From the NCBI GenBank assembly GCA_944321125.1, contig CALUKD010000003.1, positions 1 to 64,000 of the forward strand: DNA of 64,000 nt. The letters run 5' to 3'. Of the stretch, positions 50,388-59,457 are shown one piece after another. How positions within the stretch are numbered: the first letter of the stretch is position 1; each line of letters begins with the position of its first letter. The notes under the pieces were generated by a model that worked only from the letters and a program-made list of their open reading frames with translations, had not been told where the DNA came from and made no database searches. Both the position numbers and the translations under genes were made by a program. The DNA comes from Candidatus Butyricimonas faecavium (GTDB lineage Bacteria; Bacteroidota; Bacteroidia; Bacteroidales; Marinifilaceae).

Positions 50388-52928
50388 GTGGAGTGTCGTG
50401 TATTGGTAGTGATTTTATTACTACTGGGTCTGGTTTCTTGTGAAAAAGAACAGGACAGAGTGGAAGATGGTGTTTCTTTGGAACTGGCCAAAGAACGTAA
50501 AGCGAATATAGGTGGCGTGACCTATAAGTTGTATTTCTCTATTCCGGCGGAAAGGAGTGAGGCTATTATGGCAGAATCAACGATCTTTTTTGAATTGTTT
50601 GATCTGGTTCCGGTCATTCTGGATTTTAAAGAGTCAAAAGAGAATATTCTTTCCGTTACCTCTTCAGATGGGAGAAAAATTCCGTACACATTTAAAAATG
50701 AACATATTATTATTAAACCGGAGCATTTGAAAAAGGGGCGGAACGAGTTGGTCATTCAGTTTAAAGCGGGAGAGTCTTCTTTGAATCGAAGTGATGATAT
50801 GCTATACACGTTGTTAGTCCCGGACCGATGTCGTACTTTGATGCCTTGTTTTGACCAGCCGGATATAAAGGCTAGGTTTAAATTGACGTTAAAAATACCT
50901 TCCCGATGGAGGGCTGTAGCTAACGGGGAACCTGTCCGTACGGAATATTTTAATGACTATAAGTTGTATGAATTCGAAGAAACGAAACCATTGAGTACCT
51001 ATTTGTTTGCTTTTACCGTGGGAAGGTTCTCGTATTTAGAACGTTACGTTGGGGGACGGTGGATCGGTATTTATCATCGGGAGACGGATACATCAAAGAT
51101 TAATGCGAGTATTCCGGTGATAGCCAGAGAGGTAAGTCATGCATTGGATTGGATGGAAAACTATACGGGGATACGTTACCCGTTTGATGTATATAATGTC
51201 GTTGCAATTCCTGATTTTCAGTATGGCGGGATGGAACATCCGGGAGCCGTGTATTACCGGGCGTCAACCATGTTTTTGGACCGGAATGCAGACTTGGCGG
51301 CATGGATGAAACGTAGTGATGTTATCGCTCATGAAACGGCCCATATGTGGTTTGGTGATTACGTGACGATGAGGTGGTTTAATGACGTGTGGTTGAAAGA
51401 GGTATTTGCCGGTTTCATGTCAGATAAGATTATGACCCAGTTATACCCGGATGTGAACCATCGTCTGAATTTCTTTTTGAATCATTACGAACCGGCATTG
51501 CGGACGGATCGGACGAGGGGGACTCACCCGATATTGCAGGAATTGAATAATCTGAAGGATGCGGGAACTTTGTACGGGGATATTATTTATCATAAGGCTC
51601 CCATCGTGATGCGTATGTTAGAGCGAGAGATTTCTGAACGGCGGTTGCAGATCGGATTGCAAAGGTATCTTCGTCGATGGTCTTATTCTAACGCAGATTG
51701 GGACGAGTTGATCAAGTTTTTGGAAAGTACAACGGGACAGGATTTACAGGCATGGAATGAGATATGGATAAAAGAAAGCGGGGCTCCCGTGATCGAGTTC
51801 CAGAAGAACGGGATTGTGATGACGGATGAGAGCGGGAAGAATCGGGTTTGGCCTCAGGCTGTATCTGTTTTTTGGAATTACATGGGGTTGAAGAGGACGT
51901 TGATCCCGTTGCGTGATTCGTTGACTCCTTTCAGGTATGGGGCTTCTGTTGTATTGCCGGATGGGGATGTTATGGGATACGGTTGTTTTTTACCCACTGA
52001 TTTTTCTATTCGTTTTCTCGATGATGAACTGGGAAATTTGAATGATCCGCTTTACAGGGCGGTTGCTTGGCAGGCTCTCTATGAGGGAGTTTTGCATAAA
52101 AAAGTGAAAGGAGAGTTTTTCTTAAGGTTATGTATCAAACATTTACCACAAGAGAAGAATAACTTGGTGGTGAACCGGGCATTAAGTTTCCTAAGAATTG
52201 TTTATTCAACTTATTTGGATGAGGGAAGTCGGCAGTTAATACAGGACGATTTGGAACGTTTTTGTATTAATATGGTGAATAATAAGGCCGAGGGGAAGAA
52301 TAAAAAATCATATTTTAATACGTTATTATCAATTTGTTCTTCACCGAAGAGTTGTTCTTATTTGTCAAACGTGTTAAAGGGAAAACAGGATTTACCGGAA
52401 AGCGTGACAATCAATGAACAAGATAAGATTAGCATCGCATTTAATTTGGTATTGCGGGATACGAGTGTTTATGAAGATACGAAAGAGTATATCACGAGAA
52501 CGGTTAAGAATAAGGATTTGCTGGCTCGTTTTGAATATGTATACCCGTCTTTATCTGGAGATAAACAGGTACGTGATAGCGTGTTTAACGCTTTGCTTGT
52601 AAGAGAAAATCGGGTGAATGAGGTGTGGGTAGAAGAGTGTTTGCGATGGTTGAATCACCCGCGGAGGAGAATGGAAGCAGAGGAGTATGTACCGAAAATG
52701 CTTGGTGCGTTGCAGGAGATTCAACAAACTGGGGATATTTTCTTCCCTGGTTCTTGGTTAAGTGCCGGATTAGCTGGCCATACAAGTAAGAATGTATACA
52801 CGATGGTAAATTCTTTCTTGGAGAAACATTCGAATTATCCGCAGAATTTGAAATTGAAGATATTGGCTAATTCTGATCATTTACGGCGTTTACATTCAGA
52901 AGAAGAGAATAAAGACAGATTGAAATAA
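50388..52928 (+). CDS. M1 family aminopeptidase lipoprotein
   Basis: The 846-residue product starts with a GTG and a lipoprotein signal (Leu-Val-Ser-Cys18). It has the M1 exopeptidase motif Gly280-Gly-Met-Glu-His284 and the zinc site His315-Glu-Thr-Ala-His319 with Glu338. It is therefore an envelope-anchored, probably active zinc aminopeptidase, in contrast to the dead M1-like domain at 40382. A large helical C-terminal region follows (residues 580-846). Its operon partners are two bactofilins and kdsB. Confidence 0.93.
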   Translation: MECRVLVVILLLLGLVSCEKEQDRVEDGVSLELAKERKANIGGVTYKLYFSIPAERSEAIMAESTIFFELFDLVPVILDFKESKENILSVTSSDGRKIPYTFKNEHIIIKPEHLKKGRNELVIQFKAGESSLNRSDDMLYTLLVPDRCRTLMPCFDQPDIKARFKLTLKIPSRWRAVANGEPVRTEYFNDYKLYEFEETKPLSTYLFAFTVGRFSYLERYVGGRWIGIYHRETDTSKINASIPVIAREVSHALDWMENYTGIRYPFDVYNVVAIPDFQYGGMEHPGAVYYRASTMFLDRNADLAAWMKRSDVIAHETAHMWFGDYVTMRWFNDVWLKEVFAGFMSDKIMTQLYPDVNHRLNFFLNHYEPALRTDRTRGTHPILQELNNLKDAGTLYGDIIYHKAPIVMRMLEREISERRLQIGLQRYLRRWSYSNADWDELIKFLESTTGQDLQAWNEIWIKESGAPVIEFQKNGIVMTDESGKNRVWPQAVSVFWNYMGLKRTLIPLRDSLTPFRYGASVVLPDGDVMGYGCFLPTDFSIRFLDDELGNLNDPLYRAVAWQALYEGVLHKKVKGEFFLRLCIKHLPQEKNNLVVNRALSFLRIVYSTYLDEGSRQLIQDDLERFCINMVNNKAEGKNKKSYFNTLLSICSSPKSCSYLSNVLKGKQDLPESVTINEQDKISIAFNLVLRDTSVYEDTKEYITRTVKNKDLLARFEYVYPSLSGDKQVRDSVFNALLVRENRVNEVWVEECLRWLNHPRRRMEAEEYVPKMLGALQEIQQTGDIFFPGSWLSAGLAGHTSKNVYTMVNSFLEKHSNYPQNLKLKILANSDHLRRLHSEEENKDRLK

Positions 52929-52929
52929 C

Positions 52930-53685
52930 ATGACTGGAGAAGAGAATTCTTTGATATTGATCCCGGCTCGTTACGCTTCCACTCGTTTCCCCGGGAAACC
53001 GTTAGTGGATATTGCCGGGAAACCTATGATTCAACACGTGTACGAGAAGGCTGCAGCTGTTTCTGCCCACGTGTACGTGGCAACAGATGATAAGCGTATA
53101 TATGATGCCGTGCTTGCTTTTGGCGGGCGAGCGGTAATGACTTCCGATGCACATCGGAGTGGCACGGACCGGTGTTACGAGGCGTACACGAAGGTTAAGG
53201 AGATGTTGCATCATGACTTTGACGTGGTGGTGAACGTGCAAGGGGATGAGCCTTTTATTATACCGGAACAGATTGAATCCTTGATTATGCGTTTTGAGGA
53301 GCCTGCCGTGCAGATTGCCACGTTGGCCAAGCCTTTTGAGAAAAATGATGAAATATTTGATCCGAATAAAGTAAAGGTCGTGTTTTCTACTAATCATACG
53401 GCTCTTTATTTTAGTCGGAATCCGATTCCTTATTGTAGGGGAGTGGAGCGTGAAGATTGGTTAGCTAAAACCCCGTTTTATAAACACGTGGGAATGTATG
53501 CTTATCGTCCGGAAATTTTAAAGGCGGTGACATCTATCCCGCAAGGAGTTTTGGAACAGGCTGAGTCTTTGGAGCAATTACGATGGTTAGAAAACGGATA
53601 CACGATTGCTGTTAGTATCACGAATCATGAATCGATAGGAATTGATACCCCGGAAGATTTGAAAAAGCTAAAAACTAACAGCTAA
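52930..53685 (+). CDS. kdsB: 3-deoxy-manno-octulosonate cytidylyltransferase
   Basis: The 251-residue product has 'LIPARYASTRFPGKPLVDIA' at the N-terminus, 'VYVATDDKRIYDAV', 'TSDAHRSGTDRC' and 'VVVNVQGDEPFIIPEQIESL', all specific for KdsB. It activates KDO as CMP-KDO for lipopolysaccharide core synthesis. It starts one base after the stop of the M1 peptidase gene. Confidence 0.97.
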   Translation: MTGEENSLILIPARYASTRFPGKPLVDIAGKPMIQHVYEKAAAVSAHVYVATDDKRIYDAVLAFGGRAVMTSDAHRSGTDRCYEAYTKVKEMLHHDFDVVVNVQGDEPFIIPEQIESLIMRFEEPAVQIATLAKPFEKNDEIFDPNKVKVVFSTNHTALYFSRNPIPYCRGVEREDWLAKTPFYKHVGMYAYRPEILKAVTSIPQGVLEQAESLEQLRWLENGYTIAVSITNHESIGIDTPEDLKKLKTNS

Positions 53686-53705
53686 AACTAACAGCTTGAA
53701 AATAA

Positions 53706-53739
53706 TAAAAGCTAAAAGTGGAAAAACTTTTAGCTTTTA
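53706..53739. terminator. Bidirectional terminator between kdsB and frr
   Basis: A perfect 14-bp stem (53706-53719 and 53726-53739) with loop GGAAAA lies between convergent genes and is flanked by A and T tracts. The stem is built from the AAAAGCTAAAAG word that recurs in the spacers. Confidence 0.8.
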
Positions 53740-53758
53740 ATTTTTAGTTTTTATCTTC

Positions 53759-54322
53759 TTAGATTGTCATAATGTCTTTTTCTTTCTTTGCGAAGTATTC
53801 ATCGGCTTTCTTGCCATATTCGTCAGTCATTTTTTGAGCGATGGCTTCGGCGTCTTTGGACATATCTTCTGGAAGTCCGTCTTTTACCATTTTTTTCACT
53901 TGTTCAATAACATCCCGGCGGGCATTGCGGATACTTACTTTCGCTGTTTCCATTTCGCCTTTACTTTGTTTTACAAGCTCACGTCTGCGCTCTTCTGTTA
54001 GAGGTGGGATATTTATACGGATGATTTCTCCGTTATTATCCGGATTTAAGCCGAGATTAGCATTCATGATTGCTCGTTCAATGGGTGAGATCATACTTTT
54101 TTCCCAAGGTTGGACGGCAATTGTTCTCGGGTCCGGGGTTGAAATATTGGCTACTTGCGATAACGGGGTTGGACTACCATAATAGTCAACTAGCACGTCT
54201 TGTAAGATTTTCGGGTTGGCTCTTCCTGCCCTGATTTTACCGAGTTCTGATTCTAGGTGACTCAGAGCAGCTTCCATTCTCTCTTTTGCTTCGTCGAGAT
54301 AAAATTGTACTTCCTCGTTCAT
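53759..54322 (-). CDS. frr: Ribosome recycling factor
   Basis: With the start at 54322 the product has 187 residues, close to the family norm of about 185, and shows 'LGKIRAGRANPKILQDVLVD', 'STPDPRTIAVQPWEKSMI' and 'RNARRDVIEQVKKMVKDG'. It releases ribosomes after termination together with EF-G. The upstream in-frame ATG at 54364 is rejected because it overlaps the -7 element. Confidence 0.97.
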   Translation of the reverse strand: MNEEVQFYLDEAKERMEAALSHLESELGKIRAGRANPKILQDVLVDYYGSPTPLSQVANISTPDPRTIAVQPWEKSMISPIERAIMNANLGLNPDNNGEIIRINIPPLTEERRRELVKQSKGEMETAKVSIRNARRDVIEQVKKMVKDGLPEDMSKDAEAIAQKMTDEYGKKADEYFAKKEKDIMTI

Positions 54323-54361
54323 ATAATTTTTATTTGATTTAATATCCCATAATGAATCAAA

Positions 54362-54369
54362 CAAAGGTA
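54362..54369 (-). promoter_or_regulatory. -7 element of frr
   Basis: TACCTTTG on the minus strand matches TAnnTTTG, about 40 bases before the frr ATG at 54322. Confidence 0.6.
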
Positions 54370-54386
54370 TAAAAAAAACTTTACTT

Positions 54387-55646
54387 TTACTCTATTCTAC
54401 GCCACGTTTCCTTGACATGGACGTTTTTGTGAGTTCCATCGGCCAGCTTTAATTTTACTTCACCCGTGAGGACAAGTATCCGGTTGTTTGCATCATATTG
54501 GTAATGAGCGGAGGATTCCACTATGTCTTTTATTTTCACGGAAGGGGCATGTTCCGATAAAAACTGGCCGTTGGAGATTTTGTAGGTTCCATTGACTCCG
54601 TTTGAACAATTGAACGTGAAATCGTCGAAATATTCTTTTTGTAAGAGTTGTTTGGTTTCCACCCCGTTTTCCATTACTTTTTCCCATTTACCGACAAAGG
54701 GGTTGGCAATAATGGTTCGAATGAGTTTGCCGGGATTGAAAATACAGTCTTCAACATATCTTTTGAACTTCTTTTCTCCCAGATAGTCCCGGATTTTGAT
54801 TTCTCGTAGAGTCGTGTTTGCCCGAAAACGAGGGGTGATTCGTACATACTCCGAAGTGAAATTTTCTGTTGGTAGGCTATCTATAAGCCGGATTTGTTCG
54901 TCCCATTCTTCTTTATAGAATTGTAGTATTTTGTTTTTGTCGGCGATAGGAAGGGACATGGAAGGTATGACGATGCTTAACATGATTTCCGTGGATTGTT
55001 GTTGTTCCCGGGCAGAAGTGATGATTCCTTTATAAACCGCTTTGTCTGATCCGTAACGTTTCTTCAGATAGAGGCGGTACATATCAAAAGAAGCTTGAGG
55101 AACCGTGTCAAGTCCATTTTTTAGTTTTTCTTCTTCAGCATTCAATACTTTCAAGTATCTGTCAAAGGTTCTTCTTTCAATACTGGGAGAAGTGCTTCTT
55201 AATGCGAAATAAACGGGTACAGTATATGAAACACGTACGGGAAAGCCGTTTTGTTTTCCCGGTTCCCATTTAGGCATAGAGGTGATAACTGCTTTTGCCT
55301 CGTTGTCCAATTCAGGTGAGACCCCCCGAATAATTTTGACATTGCTGACGCTTCCATCTTTTTCAATGATAAATCGGACATATACTTTTCCTTCGAGTTT
55401 TTTCTCTTTTGCTGTCTCGGGGTAACGTATATTGTTGTATATCCATGTATTTAGATTACCGGGGAATACGGGCATCTCTTGAACGAGGAAATGGATTTGG
55501 TTGTCTTCCGTGGAGTCTTGAACGTTTTGTTTATCTTGAATTTGGCTAATTGCAGGGTGAGTACTAAAAATAAAAAAGAGGCCTACCAATCCGATTTGTA
55601 GTTTGGCGAGGGATTTTAATTTAGTATGGAATGGTTTTAATGTCAT
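54387..55646 (-). CDS. TonB C-terminal-domain protein with an unknown C-terminal region
   Basis: From the ATG at 55646 the product has 419 residues: a signal or anchor segment (about residues 15-35, ending Ala-Ile-Ser-Gln), then a TonB C-terminal-type domain at about 60-140. That domain contains 'EMPVFPGNLNTWIYNNIRYP', 'GKVYVRFIIEKDGSVSNVKI' and 'SMPKWEPGKQNGFPVRVSYT'. The next 280 residues match nothing I know. Classical TonB has this domain at the very C-terminus, so its position near the N-terminus is unusual. A TonB-box interaction or a general envelope role are both possible. Confidence 0.8.
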   Translation of the reverse strand: MTLKPFHTKLKSLAKLQIGLVGLFFIFSTHPAISQIQDKQNVQDSTEDNQIHFLVQEMPVFPGNLNTWIYNNIRYPETAKEKKLEGKVYVRFIIEKDGSVSNVKIIRGVSPELDNEAKAVITSMPKWEPGKQNGFPVRVSYTVPVYFALRSTSPSIERRTFDRYLKVLNAEEEKLKNGLDTVPQASFDMYRLYLKKRYGSDKAVYKGIITSAREQQQSTEIMLSIVIPSMSLPIADKNKILQFYKEEWDEQIRLIDSLPTENFTSEYVRITPRFRANTTLREIKIRDYLGEKKFKRYVEDCIFNPGKLIRTIIANPFVGKWEKVMENGVETKQLLQKEYFDDFTFNCSNGVNGTYKISNGQFLSEHAPSVKIKDIVESSAHYQYDANNRILVLTGEVKLKLADGTHKNVHVKETWRRIE

Positions 55647-55798
55647 GCTGTGTTTCTTTGTGTGATAAATAGTTCTTTTTATCACAGCTAAATATAGAAG
55701 GAATTTTTTGTTTTTGCAATGAAAATAAAGATTTAATGAAAGTTTAACGAGTATCGTTAAGAGTGGTCTTTAAATTTTTAATTTTCAATTAAGGGAGT

Positions 55799-55806
55799 TA
55801 CTTTTG
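55799..55806 (+). promoter_or_regulatory. -7 element of the U32 peptidase gene
   Basis: TACTTTTG matches TAnnTTTG and lies 18 bases before the ATG at 55825. A TTTT with 19-base spacing could be the -33 box. Confidence 0.6.
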
Positions 55807-55824
55807 TCTGTTTAAAGAAGCAAT

Positions 55825-57081
55825 ATGAAAAGGAAAGATTTTGAAGTGATGGCTCCGGTTGGTTCTTATGAATCTTTGGAGGCTGCTTTGCAGGCAGGAG
55901 CGAATTCTGTTTATTTTGGAGTGGAGGGATTGAATATGCGTTCCCGTTCATCGGCTAATTTCACGCTGGATGATTTGAGGAATATCGTAGAACGTTGTAA
56001 TGCCCGAGGGGTGAAGACTTATCTCACGGTGAATACAATTATATATAATAACGAACTGGAGAAGATGCACCAAGTGATCGAGTGTGCCAAGGATGCCGGA
56101 GTATCGGCAATTATTGCTTCGGATATTGCGGCCATTTTGTATGCCCGGTCGATAGGGGTGGAAGTACATATCAGCACGCAATGTAATATTACCAATTACG
56201 AGGCGGTGAAGTTCTATGCCCAGTTTGCAGATGTCGTGGTGTTGGCGCGTGAGTTGGATATGGATCAGGTGTTGGCGATTCACCGGCAAATTGTTGAAAA
56301 CGATTTACGTGGTCCCAAGGGGGAACTGATTCAGATCGAGATGTTTTCTCACGGAGCATTATGTATGGCAGTTTCGGGTAAATGTTATTTGAGTCTTCAC
56401 GAGATGAATGCTTCGGCAAATCGAGGGGCTTGTTACCAGATTTGCCGACGTTCCTATACGGTGAAAGATACTGAAAGTGATATAGAATTGGAGGTTGATG
56501 GGAAATATATTATGTCCCCTAAAGATTTGTGTACGATCGGTTTTATTAATAAAATGATTGATGCCGGGGTGCGAGTTTTTAAGATTGAAGGACGTGCTCG
56601 ACCGGCAGAGTACGTGAAGACAGTTTGCGAGTGTTATGATGAGGCATTGAATGCTTATCTGGACGGGAGCTACGGGGCAGAGAAAATTGCGAATTGGAAA
56701 GAGCGATTGGCTACCGTGTTTAACCGAGGGTTTTGGGATGGTTATTATCTGGGACAACGTTTGGGGGAATGGAGCGAAGTGTACGGGTCTAAGGCTACGA
56801 AGAAGAAAGTATGTATCGGTAAGGTGACGAATTATTTTGGGAAGTTACAAGTCGGGGAATTTAAATTGGAATCCTATGATTTGAAAGTAGGAGAGGAAGT
56901 GCTGATTATCGGGCCGAACACGGGAGTGGTACAAATGATAGTCCCGGAGTTAAGATTGGAGTTGGAACCTGTTGAGCAAGTGGATAAAGGAGCCGTTTTC
57001 TCCATGCCATGCGAAACGAAATTGCGAAGGTCTGATAAATTGTACAAGCTGGTGGATACAACGGAAGAGTTGATGCAATAA
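55825..57081 (+). CDS. U32 family peptidase (TrhP/YegQ-like)
   Basis: The 418-residue product begins with 'VMAPVGSYESLEAALQAGAN' and has 'VYFGVEGLNMRSRSSANFTL', 'EMFSHGALCMAVSGKCYLSL' and a cysteine-bearing 'ANRGACYQICRRSY' motif, which are the U32 signatures. Related proteins in E. coli act in tRNA wobble-uridine hydroxylation (TrhP/YegQ) or ubiquinone synthesis (UbiU/V) rather than proteolysis; the length and order here fit TrhP best. It is cytoplasmic, with no signal peptide. It is monocistronic with a strong terminator. Confidence 0.88.
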   Translation: MKRKDFEVMAPVGSYESLEAALQAGANSVYFGVEGLNMRSRSSANFTLDDLRNIVERCNARGVKTYLTVNTIIYNNELEKMHQVIECAKDAGVSAIIASDIAAILYARSIGVEVHISTQCNITNYEAVKFYAQFADVVVLARELDMDQVLAIHRQIVENDLRGPKGELIQIEMFSHGALCMAVSGKCYLSLHEMNASANRGACYQICRRSYTVKDTESDIELEVDGKYIMSPKDLCTIGFINKMIDAGVRVFKIEGRARPAEYVKTVCECYDEALNAYLDGSYGAEKIANWKERLATVFNRGFWDGYYLGQRLGEWSEVYGSKATKKKVCIGKVTNYFGKLQVGEFKLESYDLKVGEEVLIIGPNTGVVQMIVPELRLELEPVEQVDKGAVFSMPCETKLRRSDKLYKLVDTTEELMQ

Positions 57082-57100
57082 TTTTTAGAAAAAATTTAAG

Positions 57101-57138
57101 ATGAAAAAACGATCAATTAATTTTGATCGTTTTTTCAT
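57101..57138. terminator. Terminator shared by the U32 gene and the barrel-protein gene
   Basis: A perfect 16-bp stem (57101-57116 and 57123-57138) with loop TTAATT has A6 and T6 tracts and lies between convergent genes. Confidence 0.85.
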
Positions 57139-57151
57139 GTCATATTTTTAT

Positions 57152-57970
57152 TTATCTGAAAAGATTTAATTGAGGAGGTTTGATATTGAAAAGATTATAG
57201 CTTAAAACCAAACTACCTCTCATATGTAACATTTTGTAGTCAAAATACTGATTACTAGGTTTGAATATATCTTTGAAACCACAACTAAATCGTAAACCTA
57301 ACTCTATGCGTGGAAATAATTGACGTTCGTATCCAGCAATAAAACCCATATCCCAACTGTCCAATAAATTGCTGAAATTGATATATAGGGGATTGCTAGG
57401 ATCGATTGAACCATTGTATACTTCATCGTCTGTCATCATATAACCTTTGGTTACTGTATTGCGAAATTTGGCATTGATAATCCATGCTCCGTAGAGTCCT
57501 GCTAGAATTCGGTCTTTTTGATTTTTGAATGTGTACTTAAAATAAAGAGGAATTTCTAGCATTGTGAAATCCATAGACATTTCGGCAGATCCGCAGAAGC
57601 GGGAAATAATATTATTTTTATCATCATGGAATCGTTGGTTATCGATACGAGCATCGGCATCAATAGCGACTTTCTTGTATGTGACTTCAGCTCCTAATGT
57701 CCATTTTTTCGTCACGGGAAAAGTTAACTTCGCACCTATTGATGGTGAAAGTTTGGGATATGGATTAAATACATCAGGGACGTTGCTGAATGGGAAAGGA
57801 ATGGCTCCACCAATATCAGTACCCAATTGAACCCCGAGAGCAAATCGATATTCTACTTGGTCAGAAATACTATCCGCTTGGGTTTTGACTGGTTTTGACT
57901 GGTTTCTCTCTTCAGCGGCAAGGCTTAAAGTACAAAACAATGGTATAATTAAGAGGTATATTAATTTCAT
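57152..57970 (-). CDS. Outer-membrane beta-barrel protein
   Basis: The 272-residue product has a signal peptide ending near Leu-Ala-Ala-Glu and alternating beta strands with aromatic ends. A 'GAKLTFPVTKKWTLGAEVTY' strand pair and a final strand 'HMRGSLVLSYNLF' are typical of PorT/OmpW-like small barrels. The function is unknown. It lies 12 bases after the PCMD-type lipoprotein gene, and the two are probably co-expressed. Confidence 0.75.
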   Translation of the reverse strand: MKLIYLLIIPLFCTLSLAAEERNQSKPVKTQADSISDQVEYRFALGVQLGTDIGGAIPFPFSNVPDVFNPYPKLSPSIGAKLTFPVTKKWTLGAEVTYKKVAIDADARIDNQRFHDDKNNIISRFCGSAEMSMDFTMLEIPLYFKYTFKNQKDRILAGLYGAWIINAKFRNTVTKGYMMTDDEVYNGSIDPSNPLYINFSNLLDSWDMGFIAGYERQLFPRIELGLRFSCGFKDIFKPSNQYFDYKMLHMRGSLVLSYNLFNIKPPQLNLFR

Positions 57971-57982
57971 TTTCTTCTCGGG

Positions 57983-59356
57983 TTAAAAGTTTACGACAAC
58001 GTTATCAACAGTTAAAGTACTACCTTTAGCTCCAATGAACAGGTCTCCTTGCCTGCTGGATGTCATTACGATAGATATATGTGTTGGTTCTAAATCTTTG
58101 TATTTATTGTCATAATTGATAGGGATTGTGTAATTACTCCAATTTTGAAGTGTTGTATTGGCTCCGTCAAAGATCATTTCTCCTTTACCTAAGATTTTAA
58201 GCCCTTCAACTGGCTCCGCATGATCCCCATGGTACTCTAGTTCTCCATCGCCTTCCCAACGGAGTAATTCAATCCAGACGCGGCCTTGGTCAACTCCTGG
58301 AATATCTTTTATGATATAAGGTGATTTTTCATCTTTTCTTTCTGATTGTTGGAATTTTGCTCCAGCCACGTATTTTGCATTGAATGAGATGGATTGAGGA
58401 CGCATAATAAATGGTATCCCGAAATAGGTCATTAGTGGAGGATTGCTTAAAGCCGAAATTTTTATTTGGAAATATCCCGTGAAAATTGTTCCGGCTGTTA
58501 TTAATTCACCAATTCCCAAATTGGTTAAGTTTTGAATTCCTGTTTGGAGTTGAGCTGCATACCCTTCTTGATAAGGAACTGGAGTCGTTCCTTGCACGAA
58601 AGAATTATTCGCTGTTGCCCACCCGAGTCCTTTGCCAGGTGTCGGATCTATATTTACTTTAGAAGTACCGATATTGATCCATGATTCAAAACTGGAATTT
58701 TCTATTGTCGGAACAACCTGTATATTCCAAACCCGTTCATCTTGATTGTCATCTGCAATTAACGTGATTTGTTTTTTGTCTTTCGGACCCGAGAAAGTAA
58801 AGGGAGATTTTGCGGATCCTGTTTTTATTTTCCCATTATGAGTTATGTCAGCTTCAATGGTCACGGGCCAACTGAAATCTTGTTTGAAGTTGATGCGGAT
58901 GTTATTATTACGAATAGTAACACTAACTTCTTTTTCGGTGTAATTTGTGACATGGAAGTTGGTAATATCTGCATTTGTTTTATCTTTCAATATGATTTTT
59001 CCTAACAAAGGGACTCCACTCTCTGAGATGAGATAAAATGTTTGTGGAGTATACACGTCTTTGAATGTGATTTCTTTTAAATTTAAAGGTTCCTCATCGA
59101 CGCTAATGACATCGTCTGTAGTTGACGAAAATTTAATATCCGCTTTTATAGTAAGGGGAAATAGTTTTCGTCCATAGTCTAAGGGGGTTGTAACCACGTT
59201 ATTCGTGATAGTGATTTCATCTTTATTTAACATAATTCCTTCGGTCTGATCCAATATTGTGAAGGAAATGATTTCTGCTGTATCACTTAATTTACTGACT
59301 TTGGTGCAAGAAAATAATCCAACAGCAAATAAAAGAATCCAATAATATTTTCTCAT
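57983..59356 (-). CDS. PCMD-domain lipoprotein (putative carbohydrate metabolism type)
   Basis: The 457-residue product has a lipobox ending at Cys17, two Ig-like N-terminal repeats and a C-terminal half with 'NSSFESWINIG' and 'GLGWATANNSF'. It also has a terminal jelly-roll-like region with 'GEMIFDGANTTLQNWSNYTI'. This is the layout of the PCMD (putative carbohydrate metabolism domain) lipoproteins of Bacteroidota, which often carry BACON-like N-terminal modules. A surface glycan-binding role is inferred. No SusC/SusD pair is nearby. Confidence 0.75.
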   Translation of the reverse strand: MRKYYWILLFAVGLFSCTKVSKLSDTAEIISFTILDQTEGIMLNKDEITITNNVVTTPLDYGRKLFPLTIKADIKFSSTTDDVISVDEEPLNLKEITFKDVYTPQTFYLISESGVPLLGKIILKDKTNADITNFHVTNYTEKEVSVTIRNNNIRINFKQDFSWPVTIEADITHNGKIKTGSAKSPFTFSGPKDKKQITLIADDNQDERVWNIQVVPTIENSSFESWINIGTSKVNIDPTPGKGLGWATANNSFVQGTTPVPYQEGYAAQLQTGIQNLTNLGIGELITAGTIFTGYFQIKISALSNPPLMTYFGIPFIMRPQSISFNAKYVAGAKFQQSERKDEKSPYIIKDIPGVDQGRVWIELLRWEGDGELEYHGDHAEPVEGLKILGKGEMIFDGANTTLQNWSNYTIPINYDNKYKDLEPTHISIVMTSSRQGDLFIGAKGSTLTVDNVVVNF

Positions 59357-59418
59357 AAAAATTTATTTTTCGTAATAATCAGCAATTTTCATGCCATCGA
59401 TATTGATACGGAAATAAC

Positions 59419-59441
59419 GACAACCGGGTTATCCGGCTGTC
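59419..59441 (-). terminator. Short hairpin after the YfhO-like gene
   Basis: GACAACCGG (59419-59427) and CCGGCTGTC (59433-59441) pair with one mismatch. The hairpin lies 17 bases after the stop codon on the minus strand. Confidence 0.55.
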
Positions 59442-59457
59442 ATTATTTTATGGGTAG

